Assembly (NCBI GenBank): GCA_002254825.2
Contig: NJEL02000013.1
Location: forward strand, 1-13,512
Source of the DNA: Methanosarcinales archaeon ex4572_44
GTDB lineage: Archaea > Halobacteriota > Methanosarcinia > Methanosarcinales > EX4572-44
Reading direction: 5' to 3'
DNA length: 13,512 nucleotides
The translations under genes were made by a program, and so were the position numbers. Positions 6,552 to 12,355 of this stretch are shown piece after piece; positions within the stretch are counted from its first letter, which is position 1, and each line of letters begins with the position of its first letter. A model generated the notes under the pieces. The model saw only the letters and a program-made list of their open reading frames with translations, made no database searches and was not told where the DNA came from.

Positions 6552-7136
6552 TTAAAATAAGCTTTCTTTTTTGAGTCCAGCAGCTTTTTCTGCAATATTC
6601 CGAACTTCACCCTCATAATCCTCTCGCATGGCGCAGATCAACGCTCTGAACGCCCTGCTCCCACCCAGCTTTCCGAGCGCAATCGCTGCATACACACGAA
6701 CAGACTTACTCGGATCTGTCTCGAGTGTCTGTACCAAGATGTCTACAACTCCGCGCTCTCCAATGTTTCCGAGTGCTATTACAGAGTACTCTCGTACAAG
6801 TGGATCTTCTTCATTGAGCAGGAGTGATACGAGTTTTTTTATTGCCCTCTCCTCATGCAACGCTCCAAGAGCAAAAGCAATGTGGCTTTTTACTTCCCGA
6901 TCTTCTTCAAGATCGAGTTGCCCGAGCAACGTATCAGAAGCTTTTTCGCTTCGACTCTGGCCAAGTTTGAGAGCCGCGTAATTGCGCATACTCGCATCCT
7001 CATGGGTGCACAGAATATACATGAGGTCATCAATATCCTCATCAGCATCGCGATGCTGCAAGAAGAGGACACAACCCGACGGTCTGGGACAACTATCCGT
7101 GCAGACACCAAGCCTCAGGTAATGACGACACACCAT
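6552..7136 (-). CDS. HEAT-repeat (PBS-lyase type) protein with Cys-rich N-terminus
   Basis: The C-terminal 155 residues consist of about five HEAT repeats of roughly 31 residues, each with the pattern (V)R-xxA-hAL-G-x-(I/L): MRNYAALKLGQ, VKSHIAFALGAL, VREYSVIALGNIG, VRVYAAIALGKLG and a final VRNIAEKAAGL. Such repeats form curved helical scaffolds for protein or nucleic acid binding; catalysis is not expected. The start is uncertain. An ATG at 7022 would cut into the first helix (DADEDIDDLMYIL). The ATG at 7136 is preferred: it lies about five bases past the predicted initiation point of a TATA box at 7163-7171, and adds a cysteine-rich segment (CRHYLRLGVCTDSCPRPSGC) that looks like a small zinc knuckle. 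The frame stays open to 7277, but that part overlaps promoter-like DNA. Partner unknown. Confidence 0.7.
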   Translation of the reverse strand: MVCRHYLRLGVCTDSCPRPSGCVLFLQHRDADEDIDDLMYILCTHEDASMRNYAALKLGQSRSEKASDTLLGQLDLEEDREVKSHIAFALGALHEERAIKKLVSLLLNEEDPLVREYSVIALGNIGERGVVDILVQTLETDPSKSVRVYAAIALGKLGGSRAFRALICAMREDYEGEVRNIAEKAAGLKKESLF

Positions 7137-7162
7137 AACACAATATGCTTTGTAAAATCCCG

Positions 7163-7171
7163 TATAAAAAA
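7163..7171 (-). promoter_or_regulatory. TATA box for the HEAT-repeat gene
   Basis: The minus strand reads TTTTTTATA. Initiation about 25 bases on would be near 7141, only a few bases before the ATG at 7136, so the mRNA would be almost leaderless. Confidence 0.45.
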
Positions 7172-7206
7172 CCTTCCAGCCCGGAAGTATCCACATGTGA
7201 AGTACG

Positions 7207-7241
7207 GGGCGAAGTCGAGCATTCGGGCGAACGTAGTGAGC
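7207..7241. repeat. Degenerate pair of GGGCGAA...GAGC repeats
   Basis: GGGCGAAGTCGAGC (7207-7220) and GGGCGAACGTAGTGAGC (7225-7241) share ends and differ by three inserted bases, with four bases between. They are GC-rich in an AT-rich spacer, and a GAGCTAAAGCTC hairpin overlaps the end of the second. They may be a remnant of a dispersed repeat. Confidence 0.4.
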
Positions 7242-7420
7242 TAAAGCTCGTGTTATTTGAAGCTGGAACCACAACATTTATCTTCCCACCCACTCCCCAG
7301 TATCATCATAATTCAACGATCTGGGAAATCCACATGCATTCCAGATAGAATCAAAGCAAGGCCTTAAAATATCCCCTGCAATAACGTCATAACTTTCTAA
7401 GGGTTGCAATTATAGCTAAC

Positions 7421-7438
7421 CGACTATATATAAAGTCG
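7421..7438 (+). promoter_or_regulatory. TATA box embedded in an inverted repeat, upstream mptE promoter
   Basis: CGACT (7421-7425) and AGTCG (7434-7438) flank ATATATAA, a strong TATA box. Initiation would be near 7455, giving a leader of about 90 bases before mptE. Half-sites flanking the TATA box are where an archaeal repressor would block TBP binding; no regulator is identified. Confidence 0.5.
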
Positions 7439-7447
7439 TTGTGAGGC

Positions 7448-7479
7448 TGTTCTGTTGGTATCATGTTCTGTTGGTATCA
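7448..7479. repeat. Perfect 16-base tandem repeat in the mptE leader
   Basis: TGTTCTGTTGGTATCA occurs twice without any gap (7448-7463 and 7464-7479). The first copy covers the predicted initiation point of the TATA box at 7426-7433. It may be a paired regulator site or a slippage product. Confidence 0.75.
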
Positions 7480-7490
7480 AATGGGTGCAA

Positions 7491-7511
7491 ACTTTATCTT
7501 GTGCATAAAGT
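7491..7511 (+). promoter_or_regulatory. Inverted repeat overlapping the proximal mptE TATA element
   Basis: ACTTTAT (7491-7497) and ATAAAGT (7505-7511) form a perfect 7-base inverted repeat with a 7-base spacer, and the right arm runs into TATAAT (7511-7514 region). Initiation from this TATA element would be near 7535, ten bases before the mptE ATG. It is a candidate operator. Confidence 0.45.
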
Positions 7512-7544
7512 ATAATTGTGTGGGAATGCATTGGATTGGTTGGT

Positions 7545-8210
7545 ATGAAGTTGAGTTTCGAACAATGGCAGCCTATCTATCGAGAGATAGTTCAGGATAT
7601 GGGTTTTGATGAGCGCGAGGATGAGCGTGCAGCTCGATTGCTCTCTGAGTTGATACTGGAGCATGAAAACGTCGTTCGGCTGGAAGTGCTTCGTAGGTTG
7701 ATTGAAGGCGGGGTGGTTCTGGTCTGTGGCAATGCTCCAACTCTCGCGCGAGATCTTGGTAGAGTCAAGTCTGAGGATTACGATGTTCTTATTGCTGCTG
7801 ATGGTGCTACAGAGGTACTTCTCAAGGCGGATGTGCTTCCGAGTATTATTGTAACGGATCTTGACGCTGAAAATATCGAGGCTGAGGTGGACGCGAGTAG
7901 GGAGGGGGCGGTGGTTTTGGTTCACGCGCATGGGGATAATATTCCTGTCGTGAGAGGTGTTGTGCCGAGGCTTGATAATCTCATAGGCACTACACAGGCG
8001 AAGCCTCTTCCGAATGTTCACAACTTTGGTGGATTCACTGATGGAGACAGAGCTGTTTTTCTTGCGGACTATTTCGATGCTAAAGATATTGAACTCATCG
8101 GCTTTGATTTTAAGGATCCAAACGTGAGTGATCTGAAGAAGAAGAAGCTTGTCTGGGCAGAGAGGCTCATTGAAATGGTCTTCAACGAACGATCCCGACA
8201 CAAGCTTTAA
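7545..8210 (+). CDS. mptE: 6-hydroxymethyl-7,8-dihydropterin pyrophosphokinase (methanopterin biosynthesis)
   Basis: MptE is the archaeal enzyme (DUF115 family, MJ1634 type) that transfers pyrophosphate from ATP to 6-hydroxymethyl-7,8-dihydropterin, activating it for condensation in the tetrahydromethanopterin pathway. It is unrelated to bacterial FolK. The 221-residue protein shows the family motifs: GNAPT (about 62-66), AADGAT (84-89), TDLD (104-107), HAHGDN (127-132), GTTQ (148-151) and NFGGFTDGDRA (160-170). These make the ATP and metal site. The ATG at 7545 is preferred over the more upstream ATG at 7518: the sequence MKLSFEQWQPIY is the usual beginning of the family, and the 9-residue extension would overlap the proximal promoter. 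The upstream region has two promoter-like elements with inverted repeats. A T-run follows the stop. Length and motifs are complete. Confidence 0.92.
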   Translation: MKLSFEQWQPIYREIVQDMGFDEREDERAARLLSELILEHENVVRLEVLRRLIEGGVVLVCGNAPTLARDLGRVKSEDYDVLIAADGATEVLLKADVLPSIIVTDLDAENIEAEVDASREGAVVLVHAHGDNIPVVRGVVPRLDNLIGTTQAKPLPNVHNFGGFTDGDRAVFLADYFDAKDIELIGFDFKDPNVSDLKKKKLVWAERLIEMVFNERSRHKL

Positions 8211-8223
8211 TAGGTATTAGGAG

Positions 8224-8229
8224 TTTTTT
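8224..8229 (+). terminator. T-tract terminator after mptE
   Basis: Six T residues occur 13 bases beyond the mptE stop codon, as expected for archaeal termination. The L15e gene begins about 100 bases later with its own ribosome binding site. Confidence 0.4.
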
Positions 8230-8332
8230 GGGTCATATCGTGTTACAGGGTTTGCACCTTGTTTGGATGTAACCTGTGTCGGTTGAAGTGTTAATCTACT
8301 GTTTTAAAATGGTCTTAAAAGGTGAACAAGAT

Positions 8333-8923
8333 ATGTCAAAGTCTTTTTATGGATATATCAGGGATGCGTGGAAGCAGCCTGGTGACTCGTATGTTGATAA
8401 GCTCTCGTGGAGTCGTCTGCAGGCGTGGAGGCGTGAGCCTGTTGTTGTGAGGATTGAGCGTCCTACGCGTTTGGATCGTGCTCGGAGTCTTGGTTATCGG
8501 GCTAAACAGGGTATTATTGTTGTTCGTGTCTCTGTGCGGCGTGGTGGTCGGAGAAAGTCACGTTGGAAGCGTGGGAGGCGTACCAAGCACATGGGAGTTC
8601 ATAAGATCACACCTGGAAAGAGCCTTCAGAGAATAAGCGAGGAGCGAGCGGCGCGGAAGTATCCGAACATGGAGGTTTTGAATTCATACTGGGTTGGCGA
8701 GGATGGCAAGCGGCGGTGGTTCGAGGTGATACTTGTCGATCCCCACCACACGCGAATCAAGAGTGACCAGAGGCTCAACTGGCTTTCTCATGGTTCCAGT
8801 GTGAGGCGTGTTTATCGTGGCAAGACCAGCGCTGGACGAAAGGGTCGTGGTATGCGTACACGTGGGCGTGGTACTGAGAAGACGAGGCCGAGCATCAGGT
8901 CGAAGGGTGATCGTGGTAAGTAG
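8333..8923 (+). CDS. rpl15e: Large subunit ribosomal protein L15e
   Basis: The 196-residue protein is an archaeal/eukaryotic-type L15e (eL15) of the 50S subunit. It begins MSKSFYGYIRDAWKQP and continues with the family segments IERPTRLDRARSLGYRAKQG, VRRGGRRKSRWKRGRRTKHMG, YWVGEDGKRRWFEVILVDPHH and a highly basic C-terminus (GRKGRGMRTRGRGTEKTRPS). The rRNA-binding regions are all present and the length is normal. The start is set by AGGTGA at 8320-8325, seven bases before the ATG; an upstream in-frame TTG or ATG has no such site. Codons are strongly G/T-ended (CGT, GGT, GTT). It heads the RNA-processing block that continues with COG1325, rnp3 and rnp2, a common archaeal gene order. Confidence 0.97.
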   Translation: MSKSFYGYIRDAWKQPGDSYVDKLSWSRLQAWRREPVVVRIERPTRLDRARSLGYRAKQGIIVVRVSVRRGGRRKSRWKRGRRTKHMGVHKITPGKSLQRISEERAARKYPNMEVLNSYWVGEDGKRRWFEVILVDPHHTRIKSDQRLNWLSHGSSVRRVYRGKTSAGRKGRGMRTRGRGTEKTRPSIRSKGDRGK

Positions 8924-8941
8924 TCGTTTCTCAGATTTGTG

Positions 8942-9370
8942 ATGTTTCACTACGTGGTTCTGCATGCGATTGTGCATTCGACAGAGGATGTGAAGAGAGT
9001 GACTTCTGCCCTCAGATTCCTTCTGCCGATGGATGATGGTTATGTGGTTGAGGAGTCGCAAGTGGAGGGTCATTATGGAAATGAAATAGCGCTGCTTGAG
9101 GCGAAGGTCACGAATAAACGGGATGTGAAGCGCTTTGTTGATCTCTTGTGTGATCGACTTCTCCCCGGTGATCTGTCGCGGCTCAGGTCTGAGCTGGTTG
9201 ATCGCGTGGATGATGAGTGTATGCTTCACATCCGTTTTGATAAACAGGAGGCGTTCATGGGCAGATTGGCACTTGCAAAGGGGCAAGATGTGATCTCGGC
9301 ACGTTTGAAGATCAAGGCATACCCTGCGTCAAAAGAAAATGCATTAAGTATTGTCTCAGATCTCTTCTAA
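8942..9370 (+). CDS. RNA-binding protein of the exosome-linked family (COG1325)
   Basis: This 142-residue protein belongs to the archaeal COG1325 family, described as a predicted exosome or RNA-processing subunit because it sits in the exosome/RNase P superoperon. Visible features match: MFHYVVLHAIVHSTEDVKRV at the N-terminus, VVEESQVEGHYGNEIALLEAKV in the first third, a helix RDVKRFVDLLCDRL, and LHIRFDKQEAFMGRLALAKGQDVISARLKIKAYP near the end. No enzymatic residues are known; RNA binding is by inference from family and context. The ATG at 8942 is used; a GTG directly before it at 8939 is possible, and no good ribosome binding site separates the two. It lies 18 bases after L15e and 18 before rnp3, so co-transcription is likely. 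Confidence 0.85.
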   Translation: MFHYVVLHAIVHSTEDVKRVTSALRFLLPMDDGYVVEESQVEGHYGNEIALLEAKVTNKRDVKRFVDLLCDRLLPGDLSRLRSELVDRVDDECMLHIRFDKQEAFMGRLALAKGQDVISARLKIKAYPASKENALSIVSDLF

Positions 9371-9388
9371 GAGGCCAGAGGGCTTGGT

Positions 9389-10060
9389 ATGTCTCTCTTC
9401 ACATCAAATTCGTTCTACGAGCTATGTATGAAGCCTGAATCTCGTGAAGATCTCCACCAGATGGCAGGTGTTGCAAGAAGATATAGGTATGCTGGCGTGG
9501 CGGTCCCGATCGATATGGGCGTTGGCGACCTGGATGATCTGCCAACCGGGTTTTCGATCATTCAGAGTGTTGAACTGGTTGTGAAGAATGCTTCCAGGGT
9601 CAGCGGGACGGTTAAGCAGTGGTGGGAAAAGTCAGACTGTCTCATTCTCCGAGGCGGGAGTGAGAGCCTGAATCGGGTTGGTGTTGAGAGCCAGCTGGTG
9701 GACGTTCTCTCATCACCCGGGAGGATCAACCACGTCCTTGCAAAGCTTGCATCCGAGAATGGTGTTGCGATCGAGTTTAATCTGGGGGCAATAATCCACA
9801 CACGCGGACAGAAGCGCAGCGAGACACTCGCACTCTACCGAAACAATTTGAAACTTCTGCGAAAGTACCGTGCACCATTCATTCTCACAACAACTCCACG
9901 AACCTCCTACGACCTCCGTGCCCCGAGGGAGATGGCTGCCCTCTCAATGCTCTTTGGCATGACCCGGGAAGAGACCGTGCATGGACTAAGTACTGTCCCA
10001 TCACAGATACTGGAGAAGCACGACCCCAACTTTATAGCAGACGGCGTGAGGCTTGTATGA
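9389..10060 (+). CDS. rnp3: RNase P protein component 3 (Rpp30 homologue)
   Basis: Rnp3 pairs with Rnp2 (Pop5) to support the catalytic domain of archaeal RNase P RNA, which removes 5' leaders from pre-tRNA. The 223-residue protein has the TIM-barrel-like Rpp30 pattern: NSFYELCMKP near the start (the family's F-Y-D-L-N-V-x-P region), RRYRYAGVAVPID, CLILRGG, the VAIEFNLGAII strand, and ILTTTPRTSYDLRAPREMAALSMLFGM near the end. The start ATG has GAGGG six bases upstream (9378-9382). The gene overlaps rnp2 by four bases (ATGA at 10057-10060), so the two subunits are translationally coupled, which suits a stable heterodimer. No defects seen. Confidence 0.93.
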   Translation: MSLFTSNSFYELCMKPESREDLHQMAGVARRYRYAGVAVPIDMGVGDLDDLPTGFSIIQSVELVVKNASRVSGTVKQWWEKSDCLILRGGSESLNRVGVESQLVDVLSSPGRINHVLAKLASENGVAIEFNLGAIIHTRGQKRSETLALYRNNLKLLRKYRAPFILTTTPRTSYDLRAPREMAALSMLFGMTREETVHGLSTVPSQILEKHDPNFIADGVRLV

Positions 10061-10422
10061 AGATATTGCCACCAACGTTACGAGAGAAGAAACGATACCT
10101 CACAGTGGAAATCATGAAAGATGGCAGGATTAACCGCGATAGGTTCCTGAGAGCGCTCCAAGACTCAATAAAGGACCTCTTTGGAGACGTTGGTCTGAGC
10201 GAAACAGGTTTACGCCTCCTCCACTTCGACGGCACTCGTGCAGTTGTACGATGCACTCCGAAGATGGTGTGGGCGGTTCGTGCAGGAATTGCTACAATCA
10301 CACAGATCGACGGCGTGAAAGTTTCTGTGCGGGTGATCGGGATTGGTGGAACGGTCCGATCTGTTATGGAAAAATACGTAGAGACTGGATCTGAAAATAT
10401 GAGCTTACAATTGCTGAAGTGA
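10057..10422 (+). CDS. rnp2: RNase P protein component 2 (Pop5 homologue)
   Basis: The 121-residue protein is a Pop5/Rnp2 with the RRM-like fold: it opens MKILPPTLREKKRYLTVEI, as the family does, followed by the helix RFLRALQDSIKDLFGD, then GLSETGLRLLHFDGTRAVVRCTPKMVWAVRAGIATI and the strand VRVIGIGGTVRSVMEKY. It forms a complex with Rnp3 on RNase P RNA. Its ATG sits within the stop of rnp3. The residues after about 110 are acidic and variable. In many euryarchaea the next genes are proteasome alpha, SBDS and exosome subunits; here none follows, only a 185-base gap with a candidate hairpin. Confidence 0.93.
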   Translation: MKILPPTLREKKRYLTVEIMKDGRINRDRFLRALQDSIKDLFGDVGLSETGLRLLHFDGTRAVVRCTPKMVWAVRAGIATITQIDGVKVSVRVIGIGGTVRSVMEKYVETGSENMSLQLLK

Positions 10423-10483
10423 TTTTTCATGAAGGTATCACTTCCAAGTCCTCTCTGCAGGATGTCTGTATTTTTGTAGTCAT

Positions 10484-10546
10484 CTTGCCCAGATATTACT
10501 TCGATGACAGGACAAATCTTTTCCTGAAAGTAGTTTGTTGGGCAAG
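10484..10546 (+). other. Candidate structured RNA / long hairpin after rnp2
   Basis: CTTGCCCA (10484-10491) is exactly complementary to TGGGCAAG (10539-10546). Inside it, ATTACTT (10495-10501) can pair with AAAGTAGT (10527-10534) with one bulged A and one G-T pair, and CAGGA (10508-10512) pairs with TCCTG (10522-10526) around a nine-base loop. The three helices nest into one extended hairpin of about 20 pairs in 63 bases. It lies in the gap between rnp2 and the 43-residue ORF. It could be a 3' UTR element, a small RNA or a processing site. No known RNA family is recognised. Confidence 0.45.
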
Positions 10547-10607
10547 CTCTATGGTCTCCAAAAACTCTTTTTACCTTCAAATTGTTATTGTCTCTGGTGA
10601 GGACTCA

Positions 10608-10739
10608 ATGGATGACAATAAGCAGAATGAGTTGGATGAGTTGAAGGAGAAGCTGCGCAAGAAATTCCTGGTGGAGGATGATGACCTCCAGGGTTTTGGC
10701 GGTGTTGCGTCGGGAGACGGGATTTCTGGTGGTGGATAG
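10608..10739 (+). CDS. Small unknown protein (43 aa) with charged helix and Gly-rich tail
   Basis: A clear ribosome binding site, GGTGAGG at 10596-10602, lies five bases before the ATG. The product begins MDDNKQNELDELKEKLRKKF, an amphipathic, highly charged helix, continues with the acidic LVEDDDLQGF, and ends in a disordered glycine tail with three terminal glycines. No family is recognised. The DUF434 gene starts six bases after its stop, and that gene's ribosome binding site (GGTGGTGGA) is made by the last Gly codons, so the two are probably coupled. The tail may partly reflect this double use. The frame is open farther upstream to 10419, but that part lacks coding character. Good signals support expression; the function is unknown. 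Confidence 0.65.
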   Translation: MDDNKQNELDELKEKLRKKFLVEDDDLQGFGGVASGDGISGGG

Positions 10740-10745
10740 TCTTTT

Positions 10746-11408
10746 TTGTCTGCTGTGAAGGCCCTGTTGTGTGCTGCAGAGGATCTTCGGTATCTCTTGG
10801 AACGTGGGTATCCTCGGAAGAGTGCTGTCAGGTTTGTCTGTGATCATTATCGAATCGGTGGAGACTGGCGAGCGGTGTTATCACGGGTTGTCTTTGATTC
10901 AGGGACTGTTCGGAGGCGAATTTTGAAAACGGTGGGATGTGATGGCATTTGGAGTAGGCGTGTGGGTGTGGATGGTTTCAATGTGTTGATAGGCGTGGAA
11001 GCTGGGTTGATTGGCGAATCGGTCTTCAGATGCGATGATGGCTTTGTTAGGGATGTGCGTGGAGTTTTTAGAAGTTACAAGGTTACTGAGACGTCATGGC
11101 GAGCACTTGACGAGATAGTATCGTTTCTTGCAGACCAGAACCCCGCGTGGGTGGAAGTCCTCTTCGATGTGCAGATCGGCAAGAGTGGTGAGCTCTCGGC
11201 AGGGTGCCGGGAGAGGCTGGAGTCGCACGGGATTGAGGGCCACTGCAGGACTTCGAGATCTGTTGATTTTGAGCTTAAGCACTTCGATGGCGTGGTTGCA
11301 ACATCGGACGGGATAATTATAGATGAAGCCATCTCTGCACTGAATATTATTCAGTGTGTTTATAATCGAATTGGCGTAGAAGCTGTGAAGATCGAGGAGA
11401 TAAAGTGA
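10746..11408 (+). CDS. DUF434 domain-containing protein (COG2454), possible PIN/NYN-like fold
   Basis: The 220-residue protein belongs to the conserved uncharacterised archaeal family with an N-terminal DUF434 helical part (about 5-60: AAEDLRYLLERGYPRKSAVRFVCDHY region) and a C-terminal alpha/beta part. The latter has features reminiscent of PIN/NYN nucleases: a strand ending VDGFN (75-79), an acidic residue after a hydrophobic strand (VLFD, D141), VDFELKHFD (173-181) and VATSDGIIID (184-193). That nuclease link is my inference, not an established function. The start is a TTG at 10746, nine to ten bases after GGTGGTGG; a GTG at 10755 is the alternative. It overlaps mptN by four bases (GTGA at 11405-11408), so it is coupled to both neighbours. 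Confidence 0.8.
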   Translation: MSAVKALLCAAEDLRYLLERGYPRKSAVRFVCDHYRIGGDWRAVLSRVVFDSGTVRRRILKTVGCDGIWSRRVGVDGFNVLIGVEAGLIGESVFRCDDGFVRDVRGVFRSYKVTETSWRALDEIVSFLADQNPAWVEVLFDVQIGKSGELSAGCRERLESHGIEGHCRTSRSVDFELKHFDGVVATSDGIIIDEAISALNIIQCVYNRIGVEAVKIEEIK

Positions 11409-12268
11409 AGATAGGTATTGTTGTTACCGATCCCGCGGATTGGACGGCAGAACGGTTCATACACGGCTTAAGACTCGTTGGTGTTGAGCCAATCACAATC
11501 GAACTCGGCAAAGCAGTCTCCAATGTAAGCGAGATCACCTGTGAAGGTTTTTCTCTCTTTGATCTGGATGGTTTACTGGTTCGAGATGTTGGCGGTGGCG
11601 GGCTTGAGTCAAGCGTCTTCCGATTCGATCTTCTGGTCGAGCTGGAATGCTCAGGAATCCAAGTGGTCAATCCATCCCACGCAATCCAACTTGCAGCAAA
11701 CAAACACCTCTCATACTGGAAGCTTAAAAGATCAAAACTTCCACTTCCTCTGACGTGCGTGACCTCAGAGATTAAAGAAGCGATCTCGTTTGTGGAAAAC
11801 CTTGGCTCAGCAGTGGCAAAACCGATCTTTGGATACAAAGGATTGGACGTAGAGCTGATCGATGCAAAGAGACTTCACCGTGTCAGTACGATCATACGCG
11901 AGCGCGGTGTCATTTACCTACAGGAATTCATCCCCCACGCTGGGAGAGACGTGAGGGCATTTGTTGTGGGCAATGAAGTGATCGGTGCCATCTACCGCAT
12001 TGCACCCGAAAATGAGTGGATCAGTAACCTCAGCCAGGGCGGGACACCACAGCCATGCAGCCTCACTGGGGTGCAGAAAGATCTTGCAATACGAGCTGCC
12101 AGGGCACTTGGTGCTGCTTATGCAGGTGTTGATCTGATCGGAGACGAGAACGAGACCTTTGTGCTTGAGGTGAATGGGACGCCTTCTGGATACGGTCTCT
12201 TTGCTGCATGCAGAGTGGACGTGACAAGAGCAATCATTGATCTTCTGATGAACAGAGTTAGAGGGTGA
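11405..12268 (+). CDS. mptN: RimK-type ATP-grasp ligase, probable tetrahydromethanopterin:alpha-L-glutamate ligase
   Basis: MptN adds glutamate to tetrahydromethanopterin, giving tetrahydrosarcinapterin, using ATP to activate the acceptor carboxylate. The 287-residue protein has a pre-ATP-grasp domain (1-95, starting MKIGIVVTD) and an ATP-grasp fold: K100 in the ANK motif, AKPIFGYKG (138-146) as the phosphate-binding loop, YLQEFIP (171-177), RDVRAFVVG (181-189), the substrate loop WISNLSQGG (205-213), AGVDLIGD (240-247) and the metal-binding LEVNGTP (254-260, with E255 and N257). All residues needed for catalysis look intact. The start is a GTG overlapping the DUF434 stop. MptN, CofF (F420 gamma-glutamyl ligase) and lysine/protein RimK are close paralogues, so the substrate is less sure than the fold; the presence of mptE supports a pterin substrate. 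Confidence 0.8.
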   Translation: MKIGIVVTDPADWTAERFIHGLRLVGVEPITIELGKAVSNVSEITCEGFSLFDLDGLLVRDVGGGGLESSVFRFDLLVELECSGIQVVNPSHAIQLAANKHLSYWKLKRSKLPLPLTCVTSEIKEAISFVENLGSAVAKPIFGYKGLDVELIDAKRLHRVSTIIRERGVIYLQEFIPHAGRDVRAFVVGNEVIGAIYRIAPENEWISNLSQGGTPQPCSLTGVQKDLAIRAARALGAAYAGVDLIGDENETFVLEVNGTPSGYGLFAACRVDVTRAIIDLLMNRVRG

Positions 12269-12296
12269 CACGATGGATCGTTTGGGCACAGATAAG

Positions 12297-12303
12297 AAAA
12301 AAA
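12297..12303 (-). terminator. T-tract terminator after the CetZ-like gene
   Basis: The minus strand has seven consecutive T residues within a T-rich CTCTTTTTTTCTTATC context, about 53 bases past the CetZ stop codon and 28 past the end of the convergent mptN. It is the best termination signal in this spacer. Confidence 0.45.
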
Positions 12304-12355
12304 GAGATGTGACAAGATTAAACCTTTGAATATGTCTGTGTTGGCTGGTGTTGTG

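Larger units (their letters stand above)
7137..7544. other. Divergent intergenic region between the HEAT-repeat gene and mptE
   Basis: These 408 bases contain no convincing gene but many signals: a leftward TATA box (7163-7171), a degenerate GGGCGAA...GAGC repeat pair (7207-7241), a short GAGCT-AA-AGCTC hairpin, a TATA box inside an inverted repeat (7421-7438), a perfect 16-base tandem repeat (7448-7479) and a second inverted repeat overlapping another TATA-like element (7491-7511). Confidence 0.6.

Noticed and set aside
6890..7111. Alternative short minus-strand ORF inside the HEAT-repeat region
   Set aside because: It runs in a different frame from the clear HEAT repeats and has no motif.
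6480..7545. Replication origin suggested by a change from C/A-rich to G/T-rich + strand
   Set aside because: Rough base counts show the change is patchy: the end of rnp3 and parts of mptN are again C-rich, and no orc1/cdc6 gene or origin boxes were seen. A cumulative GC skew of the whole chromosome would decide it.
7494..8201. Long minus-strand ORF of 235 residues opposite mptE
   Set aside because: It is the antisense shadow of mptE, has no recognisable motif, and mptE itself matches its family over the full length.
10419..10607. Upstream in-frame extension of the 43-residue ORF
   Set aside because: It has no ribosome binding site of its own and no coding character, whereas the ATG at 10608 has an excellent one. 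The stretch also holds the candidate hairpin.
10608..12268. Graspetide-like peptide cluster (small precursor plus ATP-grasp ligase)
   Set aside because: The ligase fits the core pterin enzyme MptN, the peptide lacks repeated Thr/Ser-Glu core motifs, and no transporter or protease is nearby. The coupling is still worth checking.
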